In this document: one piece after another, positions 1 to 13,400 of the stretch
Layout: each line of letters opens with the position of its first letter
Position numbering within the stretch: position 1 is the stretch's first letter
Source of the DNA: Sebastes aleutianus
Lineage: Eukaryota > Chordata > Actinopteri > Perciformes > Sebastidae
Reading direction: 5' to 3'
Length of the DNA: 64,000 nucleotides
Assembly: GCA_916700875.1 (NCBI GenBank)
Contig: CAKAKS010000066.1
Location: 14,814,361 to 14,878,360 of the forward strand
Notes under the pieces: generated by a model
What the model was told of the DNA's origin: nothing
The model's input: only the letters and a program-made list of their open reading frames with translations
Database searches by the model: none
Position numbers and translations under genes: made by a program

Positions 1-164
1 CCTCAACACAGGTTGAAAAAGTCTACATATACTGTGAGAAGTTCAACAAAAAAAAAGATTTCTGCTTAATTGGATGATTTTTTTTTAAAGGCCTGAAGTG
101 GTAAAACTTTTCAAAAGAAAAAAGCAGAGTCTGAAAGAAACTAGAATTACCGCCTTATAGTTGT

Positions 165-480
165 ATGCCTCCGCCAACCAGTCAAGTTGCAGTTTACATC
201 CATGTATGTCCAAAATGTCATCACTTTATCCTATTAGTCATTTGTGTGAAATTGTCATAAGTAGCATATGAATTCTTGAGTTATAGTCACAGTGGCCTTT
301 GACCACCAAAATCTAATCAGTTCATCCCTGAGTCTGAGTGGATGCTTGTGCCAAATTTGAAGAAATTCCCTCCAGGCATTCCTGAGAAATCACATTCACG
401 AGGATGGTCCATGACAGGCGGACGGACAACCCGAAAACATAACGCCTCCAGCCATGGATGTCGCCGGCACGGAGGAAAAA
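165..480. repeat. Interspersed repeat with ATGCCTCCGCC-type ends
   Basis: It begins TGTATGCCTCCGCCAACCAG and ends near CGCCTCCAGCCATGGATGTCGCCGGCACGGAGG. It contains a GACGGACGGACA-like tract and a TTGACCACCAAAATC block that I recognise from repeats common in teleost genomes. The class is not certain. Confidence 0.5.
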
Positions 481-1474
481 AAACTGAATTTTATGTAGTA
501 GTAATATATTCTCTCTTTCTTTTTCCTATGCCATTACTTATCTTGAAAACACAGGTCACCCAAAAAAAGACCAGACAAAGAAAAGTGTCAGTAATTCTAC
601 TGAAGGATTTACAGCTTTCACTGTGAAGGCAAATATCTATTGTAAAACCGTGGTGGTGTACGGACATTACCTAACTTTAATATCAAATTACATACCCTCC
701 AGCCAAGCTGACAGAAATCAGCTGACACGTTCCATTAGATAGAATAATGGACACACACCTTATGTCACAAATATCCCGGAGCTGAACACACTAACAGAAA
801 CACCACAGCACAATCGCAGAGTAGTGAAAGCCCTAATATAGTTTTTGTTGGGATTATAAGATGTGTGGGCTCATCTCAATGCTCATTTTGGAGAGCATAG
901 TTTGTTGTATTTGTGAGTGTCATTGTTAATGCAGTTTTGCTGTGTTTGTTGTAAGGCAGCATCATTCATTTTTAGATTTTATTTAATTCGCCACATTACA
1001 TAATTCTATTGTGTTTATGACTGATTATGAAGCCTATTCAAACGGCGGTCTTTAAAAACAGCGACTGAGTTGAATAAGCAGTAGTCAGTGTGATCACTCT
1101 TGTGTGTTTATCATGAATTCACATCGTACATCTGTGACATAGAGCTGTGTATTTATATGTACCTGCATGTTAACGGGTTTATTTACTAGCGGGTCAAATG
1201 AGGACTGCACGCATATGGGGATCAAGATCTGGAAAGTTTAAACATGTAAATCTACAGAATTCAATAAACATGTGGTGTGCCGATACAGTATTCATGGAGA
1301 AGAATAAACAACTAACAGGGTCACTCTAACTTCTATTATGTATGTCTTAATTTTTCTCTTGTCCTTTCATCACCTACATACATACAAATAAACGGACAGA
1401 CTGGACTACATAGGATCATGGCAATCGGTAATATGTGTTGAAACTGGGCTCCAGTCTGTATTTCAGTCTCTCAC

Positions 1475-4400
1475 CTTTCATGAGTGGTGATGGTTCCAGT
1501 ATGGTGAGTAGAGAGCTCTGGAAGACCATGCTGACGGTTCGCAATACAAACACACGTCGCATCATAGCCCCGATGCTGAGGAGAGACCAGCAAACAAGTG
1601 GAGTATTAGAGAGATGTTCAACAACTTTAAGGTACGAGTGTTATTGATGACATTGGCTCAAGGCTAGTATCATTACATTTGGAGACATTCTTTTCATGTC
1701 ACACACAATTAAACACACACACACATGCATGCGCACACACAGTAACATGTGTGCATGTGCTTAAGTAAACAAGTCCCCAGACACTAATTGATTCCCTGTT
1801 AGTGCAAGAAAATCATCCCCCTGTGGGTTTGCTTCGTGACGTAATCAATAACCTAAGGAGATCCCCAGCATGAGGAGGATAATTAATCACTGTTAACACA
1901 CACGCACACACACACAGACACATACAAACACGCACTCACACTGTTGTGTGACATCAGGGATTAACGATGCCAATCACTCAGAGGATGCCTGCCACTCAAA
2001 GGACTGTGTGTGTGTTTGTTTATGTCTTTTTGCATGTAATTATTTATGTGTAAAAAAAAAAAAAAAGGGCTGTGAGGAAGAAGGAGCCTGGCACACAAAG
2101 CAGGATATGTGATTTAGTTTAAGATAAGAGCACAGAAGAGTAAAACACATTCAGTCCATGATGTAGATTTAAAGTTCAATGTTCTTCTCAGCAAAGTTTA
2201 CCAGTTCATTTCATTATCCTGCCTCATGAGGCGAGCCAGATCTTTGGCTAAGCAGTGAGCAAACTCTGATGAACCCCAGTGTGCCCTGGTTGACCCTGCT
2301 CTCACTGTTTGGCTGTTTACTCCGTGATTCACTGCTGACTTATTCTAATGCTCTTTTAAACATCATGCAGGTTATTATAATATGGATCCAAGTTGTGAAA
2401 AACAGAATTTTTCTTTAATATCCATAAAGTCTTTAAACCCATTACACTATGTTTCTTCTCTTTTCCTTCTAATCGTGATTGTCCTGTGGCTTTTTATGTA
2501 TATGTATGTGTATATATATATATATATATATATTAATATATTAATATAGATGACTTCTGAATATTGACCTCTGAATGTGTTCCCTTATTACATAGTGAAC
2601 AGTAGAAATGTGACAGGAAAGAGGGGAGAGAGGACAGCTGACGTGCAACAAATGTCCCTGACCGCACTCAAACCGGGTACATTAGTCACTTTAACACAAA
2701 AACATGGGAAAATAGGGGGTCCAGGTTGAAAAATACCAAAGTTACCCTTTAATTGTTTGTCCTATAAACATCAGAAAGCAGAAAAATGCCCACCACAATT
2801 TCCTAGAACCCAAGATGATGTCTTCAAATGTCTAGTTTTGTCCAACCAACCGTCCAAAACCCAAAGATACTCAGTTTACAATAATGTTTAGACAAGGAAA
2901 AGCAGCAAATACTCACATTAGAGAAGCGGAAACCATCAAATATTTGCCATTTTTGGCAGTTAATTGATTATCAAAATAGTTGCTGATTAATTATCTGTTG
3001 ATCGACTAATCATTGCAGCTCCTAATATGGTCAATGTCTTAGACCCCTAAGCCATGAAGCGTTGAATTTGTTTCTTAATATTTGCTACAGCGACTGCAGA
3101 GGAAAAAATGTTGACTCACTCCAACAGAAACCCCTACTCCCTCTCAAATACCAGGATAAAATAAACTCACCTGTGTGTGTGATTAAGAGTTTACAGAGTA
3201 TTATAGAAAACTATTTATGTGAGGAAAGTAGAAGACCATCGGTAGCGAACTCTTACTTTGACTCATTGACAAGTAGTTCTGAAGCGATAAAACATTTTGA
3301 GCATCATACAAATATCCAGTTATACAGTCCTTAAATCAACTACATTATATTTATTTATTTCACTTTTTTTATTGCTGTACAAGTCATCTTTCTCTCTCTC
3401 TCTCTCTCCCCCTCAACCTTTCTCCATATCCTCTCCCCTCTCCGCCCAGCCTTTCCTTACCTCTCTACTGGAAAACCAATCCTGCGTCATTCACATGCTA
3501 AAGACATTCTTCTCTCTGCTGCTCCTTTACCTCCCTTCTCAATGACAGTCTTTCATATCACGCACTCTCAAGAGATGCTGATGTGTGTATGTGTGTGCGT
3601 GTGTGTGTGGGTGTGTGTGTGCGTGAGTGAGAAAGAGAACCTGCCTGGCTGCCACCTCACACGGGCCGGGCCCAGATAAGAATAGCCGTGTTCTCAGGTT
3701 GCCAGTGGCGGTTGTAAAGGGGGTCACTCACTGACCACTCAGCCGTTTCTGATGGTGGGGAGGATAAACCTTCCAACTGGGCTTTTAGAGGTGGGACCGC
3801 AGCCTGGTGGACAGCACTCTCTCTGTGTGTATGTGTGTGTGAGTGTGTGTGACAGGAAGAGGTGAGGTAGGAGAAGTGTTCATCTGACACTGGAGGGTAC
3901 ATACAACCAAAGATATCCATTTTAACACATCATCTCATCTAAAACTGAGTTGTTAAATCCTTTACTTTGCATCCATCGTGCTAATAAATTTCAGATAACT
4001 GCATCATTTGTGAGTTCAAATAGTTGGCTGTTGTCTTGTGTTAAATGTAGGGCTGTCAAAGTTAACGCGATAATAACGCATTAACACAAATTCGTTTTAA
4101 TTGCACTAATTTCTTTAATGCATTAACACAGCTTGCAATTTTTAGGTTGTAGTGGGCTCATTTTTAAAGCTAGAGTGAAAATACTAGCATCATATGAAAC
4201 TAGAAAACCTAAGGAATCCATTGGTACCATCCATGGTACCAATGGATTTGCTAGCTACCTGGCAAAGGAGGATATATAACAATCCAAACTTACACAAAAT
4301 TTTGGCGAGGAAAAACTGGCATGGCCATTTTCAAAGGGGTCCCTTGACCTCTGACATCAAGATATGTGAATGAAAGTGGGTTCTATGGGTACCCACGAGT

Positions 4401-7400
4401 CTCCCCTTTACAGACATGCCCACTTTATGATAATCACATGCAGTTTGGGGCAAGTCATAGTCAAGTCAGCACACTGACACACTGACAGCTGTTGTTGCCT
4501 GTTGGGCTTGAGTTTGCCATGTTATGATTTGAGCACATTTTTTATGCTAAATGCAGTACCTGTGAGGGTTTCTGGATAATAATTGTCATTGTTTTGTGTT
4601 GTTAATTGATTTCCAATAATAACACACATTTGCATAAAGCAAGCATATTTGTCCAATCCCAAACTTACTTGACAAATCTCCCTTTAAGGTACATTTTGAA
4701 CAGATAAAACATGTGATTAACTATGGAGAACCATGCAATTAATCACGATTAAATATTTGAATCGATTGACAGCCCTAGTTAAATGGTATTAAAGGAATAA
4801 AAAGAGCAGTTCTCACACATACACAGATACAGATACCTGAAATCATGGCAGAAACTGACACCAGTAAAGACTGATAGACCGATTCTTAACACTCCTAAGA
4901 CTGATGAGTCTGAACATCTTTTACAGTGCATCTGACTCCCAGAGAATTTCAGAAGAAGTCATTTAAATGAGCGTTTTCAGTCTTTGTCAGTGTGTGAACA
5001 TTTCACTGCCTTTACAAGTTACCGAGTCCTTTGCAAGTGAGATGGAGAGTGTAAGATCAAAAGCCAAAGTATGACAATGACATCTTTTGAAAAATGTTGC
5101 CTTTGGAGGCTTGCTCTGTGTTAGCTAGTGTCACTTTACAAGAAGAGAAAACCTGGGAGCCAGCTGAAAGCACAACACAAGGACAAAAAGACTGACATAA
5201 GACAGAGCACAGGGCAAATGATGCATGTCAACGAATGGGCAAGCACACAAACACAGACACCAACACATAAGTTTAATTACAGTATCTCTAATCATCTTGA
5301 TCCCTTAATGCAATAAATTGGCTACATCGCAAAACATTTTCTAGATGTGGATGGATGGAAGTAAAGATGGTTGGATGTTTTGTTAAACGCACAATATGTA
5401 ATTTTTTGCCGCTATGGGTCTCAATCAAAACAATAACAGAAGACAGAGTTTGGTGACGTTGTGAAGTAGCGTGGGATCATTGGGGTTGTTGTTATTGGCG
5501 TCATTGCAATCAGCTTCTCCCGGTTAGGATTCCTTCAGTGTTCATCATTCAGGAGGTTTTTAACGGGAGACGAATTATCCACAGAGGTCTCCTCCTCTCC
5601 AAAACAAACGGACCAGGTGATTAAAAAGGTAAAAACACTGAATAAAGCAGTTTTAATGTTAAAAATTGGTATTTCTCCAAAGCTGTTCGGCAGACAAAGG
5701 ACGTCCCAGAGGAGCTGTGAGCCAAGCTGCCGCTAACGTTTGCTCAACTTGTTTCTCTGATAACTTAAGATCCAGATGTCCAATGACTAAAATCCTTCAT
5801 CCTGTTAAAATTTATAGTTAAAAACGACCAAGATAAGTGCAGTGCATTGCAAAAATGTGGCTTAAAATTGGATAAAATTTATGAAACTTCTTGCAGACAA
5901 CCACAATACTGACAAAGGCGCAAAGGGGATATGATGCCATTGACAGGCGACCAAATGAAACACACCTTTATCTTGATTAAAAGTATGTATTTCTCTGGGT
6001 TTGAAAATTGATGGAAACATTTTGGATAATAAAAATATAAATATATATATATATAACATAGGTCTAGTTGTTTTTAGACATCTTAATGTGGGAAAAGTTC
6101 CATAATATACCTTTCAGAGTACAGTAGCGCACAGTGTGGGAACTAACACACTATCCTCCATAAAGGCATTGTTGTTATTTATAGCTGCCATTACATCACA
6201 CTGGCCATAGGGCTGTGCTATGATGTGATCCTAGTGTAAGCAGACGTAAAAGCTTATGCAACGATGGTCAGGCTCAAATGGCACAGTGTCAATGTGCTGA
6301 AGGGGAAAACATCTAAAGGTTAAATACAATCATACTAAAACAACTCGCTATAGAAATTTCTCTTAACGCATTATCATCAGTATTGCAATTTTGCATCAAC
6401 TGGCTTTTGAACACTGTAGACCTGTGCTAAAACAAGTTTCAACATGGTCATTTCATCTAGTTATCATAATAAGTCTAATTTGTCATATTAATCCGAAAGT
6501 CTAACATCTTACTATATTTCTGTAAATGTGAGAATTAAATTCAACTGGAGTTGCGCGTTGTCTCTCTGTGATCAAACCCTGAGGGGTGTGTATGTGTGTG
6601 TCTGAGTGTGCGCGCGCCTGAGTGTGTGTGATGGATTTGCTGCTCATGCTGTTCTCACACCACACACCAGACACAGGGGGTCCCTGAGCTCTCAAACAAG
6701 GCTATGTTTACTTAAATTACTGTGCACACACAGTCAGACAGGCAGAAACACACACACACACACACAAACATGAGCCTATGAAGAGTAATAAAAAAAACTG
6801 GAGTGATGAGGAAGAGGTAAAGCAGGAGGAAGAAAGCAATAGGAAAGAAGGAGTCAGGGTACACAAAAAGCTCGGAGGAGGAGGACGAAGAAGAGGAGCT
6901 GGATGAGGAGGAAGATGATGATGATGGTACTGTAACACCTGATGAGAGCACAGAGTGTGAAGCAGTAAGATACATGTTCCTGTGGTGCAGTGGACTGGAC
7001 CTTATTGATTTTCACTTCTTTCCCACTGCTGAAAACTCACGACCAGTTTTACAGAAAAACATCAGATTTTTTCTATCCTATAACATCTCATTTTCACCTC
7101 ATTGACTCTTAAGATTTTTTCCAATATTGGTTGTTTTCAGTTGTGTTATAGCACTTTGTGTGGCGCTTCAATTCTTTTCTTCATGGTGCCAACATTTTTC
7201 TACGACCTCAGACTGGCTTGTTTCTAAAAATTGTTTCGCTCGGCCCTTCTAAATGTACTGGAAATAATTACTCTGTCAGGAGATCCAACAAATTACCATG
7301 ACCACGGGGGCCAGTCAGTGTTCACTTTAGTCAATTAATTGATTAGTCCACTGACAGAAAAAACAATTTTGATGATCAGTCAATTGTTTAAGTCATTTTT

Positions 7401-10400
7401 TGAGGACCTGGTTCCAGCTTCTCATATGGGAATATTGCTTGTTTTCATAGTCTTCTATGACAGTAAACTGAATACTTTTTGGTTTTAGACTGTTGATCAG
7501 ACAAAACATGATATTTGAAGCTGTCATCTTCGGTTCTAGGAAATTGTGACCAACATTTTTCAGCATTTTTTTTTACATTTTTATATACCGGATTATTGAT
7601 TGATTTATTGAGGACATTCCTAGTGAATATTGGACTCTATTGAAGAATGTGGATTTGGTGACATGCTAATAAAATGTGTACTTTCAGTGTGTAGTCTTTG
7701 ACTTTCACAGGCATTTTCCTCATTTTTAAGGGACTTTTCCCCGGAGCACCAATTAATTTTAAAACCCTGCAAAGTGAAAAGCCTTCAGAGTCACAAAATA
7801 CTAGTGCCATACAAAAAATTATCATGGTGGAGCCACAGCCCGTTCTCATTCCCAGGGCGTCAAATACCGACACTTTGTCACGGCCACCGGCGTTCGATAC
7901 CAACGCACAAGGCACCCTTTAGGAGGTAGGAGACGCACCAGGTTTTCCATTAACTACAATGTGAACCCCTCCGCGGCAACAGAAAGTGCTGTCGGGACGT
8001 AGTTTAAAGAGCAGGGCGAGGAGGGGAGGTGGATGGGTCAAACAAACACAAGGCTTTCATCTAGTAGACCGCTGTTTGTGTTCTGTGTGTTACGTTTGAC
8101 TTTCACTTCACAAGCAGCTGTAAAAACGTAGCAATTTTAAGTCAAACCATTTTGTTTTTTTTCCTAAACCTAACTATACTGGTTTTGTTGTCTAATCTAA
8201 GCAAGAGCAACTCACAACATTAAGCAAGTGTTTACTGCGACCGAAAAGTGACGCCGAGGGATCTGACAAAGTCCGTATGTGACGAGTTGGGATGAGAACG
8301 TGTTGGAAGCCGGTAATAACCTGGTGAGCATAACGGTGTTGATGAAGGCTACCTGAACTGAGCGAGCAGCATGCCTCCCAGGGACGACCCGCAGATGGAG
8401 AAGCCCATGGCGATGACGCCGTTCCAGAAGCCGAGCTCCCTGGCGGTCATGTGATGATCCAACAGGAAAAGAGGAAACATGGTGACTGCACCCTGCTCAC
8501 CTGTATGCAGGAGAGAGAGGTGGACCAAGAGGGAGAAAAAAAGAAGATGAGAGACAGAGGGAGAAGAAGAGAGAGACTGGAATGAGTTATTCGGTCAGAT
8601 ATACTGGTGGCAGAACATACAATACTTACATTATATACTGTATGTCTCTGACTAAGCATTACTATTTTTCACCTACAGTAAATAAGTGAGACACCTCCTG
8701 AATACACACGCCTATACCAATCACAGTCAAATACAATGAGGATGTTGTACCAAAGTGTTTAGCCTGCAAGACTGAACAACATGGTTTTCCTGAGATGACA
8801 ACTGCCGAATCAAATACAGCACACCGACCGACACACAGCGCACCTAGGCCTATTCCTGGAAAGTGTCAATAATAGATGCCTGACAAGAAAAAGAATACCC
8901 TCAGTCACTTTATCAAACGGGGGCCTAGCACTTTTCCTAAAGCACAAAAAGGAAAACACAACAAAAACACAGAAACTTCCGCAGATGAAACAGACCTCAC
9001 AAAGGCCTTTCAGTCAAAATAAAAAGTTTCTGTCAGACAATAAGACTTTCTCTGTGTGGCGTTGAGTGTGGGGGTAATGTTCTGCTGAACATTACAGTAA
9101 AATATTCAGTGGCGCCGACTATATGCCATTATTATATTAATGGAGACTGACTTCAGAAAGACAGTGGGACCAAGGAGCTGCGTGAGTGACAGCTTGGCTC
9201 CCAGACTGCTGTCAAAGACGACGCAACACAACGCGACGACTCACTCACTCAGTCAGCCAGGAGACAAACAAAAATAGAGAAGGAGGAAAAAAAGAGACAG
9301 ATGAAACAGACTGAAATAAAAAAAATGATAAAGAGAAAGCCGAGAAGCTCCCAGTGATAGGGAGTGCAGCGGCAGAACGAGAGTGTCACCGCTGTAACAG
9401 CGGTGTGACAACCCAGCAGAAACGTGGCGTAGGAAATGTGGATTCTCTGTGTAGGAAAACACTTGTCTCTCACTTCTGTCACTCAGGTTTCACTGTTGGC
9501 AATTTACACGTACAGACGGGGGCTGACTACGTTCAAGTTGATCATGAAAACTAAAGCCAATACGATAGGTATGGTAGTGACTTTCCCAAAACAAATCTAC
9601 CTGTCTGTGTTTTTCTTTCAGATGAAGTATAAGGGAAAGAGAAATGAGAAGAGTTGTTTGTCATTTGCACTAGGGCTAGGCAATTAACTGAATTTGTGAT
9701 GTCATTTTACAAAGGATGCCTCCTCTTAGACGATTAGTCGACTAGAGCTGCAACACTTAATCGATTAGTTGTCAACTATTACATTAATCGGCAACTATTT
9801 TGATAATCTATTAATCGGTTTGAGTCATTTTTTAAGAAAAAAAAAGTCAAAATTCTCAGATTCCAGCTTCTTAATTGTGAATATTTTCTGGTTTCTTTAC
9901 TCCTCTGACAGTAAACTGAATACCTTTGACAAAACAAAACATTTGAGGACGTCATCTTGGGCTTTGGGAAGCACTGATCGACATTTTTCACCATTTTCTG
10001 ACATTTTATAGTCCAAAAAACTAATTGATTATTCAGAAATACAGTTGAAAGATTAATCGACAATGAAAATAATCGTTAGTTGCAGCCCTATGGCTGACTA
10101 ATCAGTCGTTTTGGTCTTAGTCGACTATGATTTCTTTAGTCGATTAGTCATTTTTTAATGCTTTTTTTAATGCTGAATGAAACTTATGAGCACATCTCTG
10201 GTAAATACAAAATTTAAAGTGGTGCTTTTGTGTGATCTCTTTTAGGAGAAACGCAAAACTCAAAGTCGACTAAGAATTTCTTTTGTCGAGGACAGCCCTA
10301 AATTGAATTTGAAAAAATAAGTCACATGACAGCAACATATGTACGTTTTACTCCTTAAACCATGATACGGTTCAAATCCGAGATAACAGACTTACAGTAC

Positions 10401-13400
10401 ATCTTTATAATATCTCATTACATTACTATCACCCCACACACCCAGTGGGAGCTACACTTACACCCTCTCTGTGCATTATTCACATTTTAATCTCCGTCAT
10501 CCTCTGTGCTGAACTGTTGTGAGCTGCATCAACTGTGCCGTAACCATATTAGTCATAATAAAGTAAACATTGGCAGCAGCGGTGCCCATGATGCCTGGGT
10601 TGTTTACCCATGGTTCTGTGCTCCCGTTCCTGTCTGCCTGTTGTTTAGCTCAAAGCTCAGAGCTTTCACAGTCCTGCCTTCAACTAATTATTTCTTTAAA
10701 GAGGGGGGGTGGTGGGGGGGGGAGGGCGTGCAGACAAACACAACCAGGCTGATTATTCCTTTCTATAAATATTCTCAAAGCAACAATTGTCCATTTCAGC
10801 AGGGATTTCATTAGACATCCGCAAAGATTAAACAAGCAGAGTGAAGGGGAAGGAGAAAAAGGGTGGAACAAGAGCGAAGGGGGGAGAGAATGAGAAAGGG
10901 GGAACGGAGTGGGGAGAAAGAGGGAGAGGTGGAGGACGAAGAGAAAGTCGGTGATAACGAGAAAAATTATGGCAATAAAGAAAAGGGCATAAAGAGAAAT
11001 GTCAGTAGGTGAAAAGGGGCAAGAGAAGATAAAAAAAAATAGATATAGAGCAGGAAATGACAATCACAATGCATTTATTTGAAAAAATAAAAAGTTGTGA
11101 GTTAAACATGACTGGAGAGCAGCATGGGACGGAGGCAGCTAAAGACAGAGGAAGAGGAGGGGGGTCGGCGGATGAACAGAGACATTGTTAGGAGGTTAGT
11201 GAAGAGGAAACAGAGGAGGGATGGCAGGCTCAAAGAAAACTCTGTTTATGTTTACATTAGAGGCAGACAGGACAGAAAGACAAAACAATTTAACATAAGA
11301 GAACTGGCAGGGCTGTTTTATTTATCTCAGTTATTTAAAGGTGCTTCATCAGTCATTGACTAGACTTGTAGAATGGGGTCCAAGCAACACATGGAGGGAA
11401 AGAAAACTTTTATTTTCTGCTAAAGTTTGAACAATTTGGGTTATTTCATGTTAAAGATTTCTGTCTCTGTGTTTCCGTTCTTGCTTTTTCCTCTGATACA
11501 AATTGTGGGGTTGTTTTGCTTATTGTTGCTTTCCAATGAAAACTATTTATGTAGTGATTTAGACTGGGATGAAGTTTAACTTTGTCTGGTTTACTACGTG
11601 AGCTAAATAAACCGTTTAAAGACACATAGGATGGTCTGCAAAATGTGTTGTAACAAAGCTGAAAACAGGACTGTCTTTGTCAGCTCATGCAAAGTTGACC
11701 TTTTTGGATATACATGGTTTTCATAGGACAACGACGTTATGTTACACAACACTGTCAATCAAATCTGATCAAATCACACCGACACAGTCAAGATGAGGCG
11801 GATTAGCGGAGTTTTTCAGTGTTACTCTAACAAATAATATGGGATTTTTTTTTTTTACTTTACCTTTTATTTGTTTGTTATTTAGTAGATAAAATGTATT
11901 TATTTATTTAACCTTCATTTAACCAGGAAGTCCCTTGAGGTTATGATGTCTTTTTCGAGGGGAGACCTGGCCAAGATAGCACGCCATTACAATGTTACAA
12001 AAATTATAAAATATGTGAAAAACAGACATGGGCAACTGAAAATAGTAAATGTTACAAACAGACAAGGGACAACAGATACATATAAGAACATACATATAGC
12101 AATAGCATTCACACTCTTCAGTTACACAGTTATTTATCAGAGCTTTGAACTCTCCCAGGGAGACAAAATCATGAAGCTGTAGTTTGTTCTGAAGGTTATT
12201 CTATGACCCGGGCGCAAAATAGGGGAAAGCTGTTCTACCAAGTTCTGAGCAAATCCTGGGTACCTGGTGGAGACGCCAGTTAGTGGAGCGAAAAGCATAA
12301 CAGCTGTTGGTGCAAAAAGATGTTGTGACTTCTGGAAATGATTACTTTTTCAATAAATTTGGACTGAGGACTGAGACAATTACGGAGACTGAGCGCTGCA
12401 TTGATCGCTGTGTGTGTTTGAGAGAGTGGGGAAAGAGAAGTTGAAAGGTGGACTATTGCGCGCAATTTTTCTGTAAGTTATTAATAATAATAATTTGAAT
12501 GTCAACATTATGAATGAAGCTTCGAACTATTCCTAGTTTGTTTTATTTATTTTAGTTATTAGGGGTAATTCATGGCAACATCAATCATTTGTTAACCGAC
12601 ACATTAGTAAGATGGATTTCATCAGAAATCAACTGATAGATTCACTGCACACGAGGAGACAGTTATTCAAAGTTATCACTATTAGTTTTCCTATTATACA
12701 CTGACTTTTAAAAATTCTACACATATCACCTTTATCCATGGCGACTGGGATGGGAGAGATGATCTGTGAGTATGTGCTGGGTGGTAGTAGAGGGAGGGAT
12801 CAGAGTAGGTTACGGGTGAGAAAAGGGTGCGATGAGGGTGAGAGGTCGACGAGGACAGTGGGGTCAAATCCTAACGTCCACGCTGCAGCTTAGACAAAAG
12901 AGCTGGCAGAGCAGGAGAGATCACTGAGGACACTCAGTCCCCCTGCAGAACGGCATTATCACTCCCTGCCGAGAGCGTGGTAAACAGAGACAGGCTCATA
13001 CATACTACATGTTTGAGCACAGCACACACGCACAAATGTCTATCTGCGTATATACATGCACACACACCTTTCAGCTCCTCAGGCTCCCTGGAGACAAAAC
13101 CAGTAAACAGAGCCCTGTCTATACACACCTTCACAATATCCTATGCATATTAGTCGATTGACACACACACTAGGAGTCCCTGCAGATCAATGTAGATGTC
13201 AAGGAGTTCTCTGTGGCCCTCTGGGGCTCCTGAATATGGGAAAATACACTCGCAGAAGCAAGACAACCACCATTTAACCACCCAACCCAAACCTGCTGGG
13301 TTACTGGGTTGATTTTGTTTGTTCTGTTTTCATTTCTGAGAAATGATGTAATATTAATATCCATCCATATTTACTCTTGGAGTAAATACGCTGTCCCCAT

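Noticed and set aside
1435..1647. 70-codon plus-strand open frame
   Set aside because: It is the antisense shadow of an mfsd3 exon on the minus strand, 1575-1475, which has correct splice sites and phase.
10680..11063. 127-codon minus-strand frame rich in Phe, Pro and Ser
   Set aside because: It arises from the purine tract; no domain, no splice context, and composition alone explains it.
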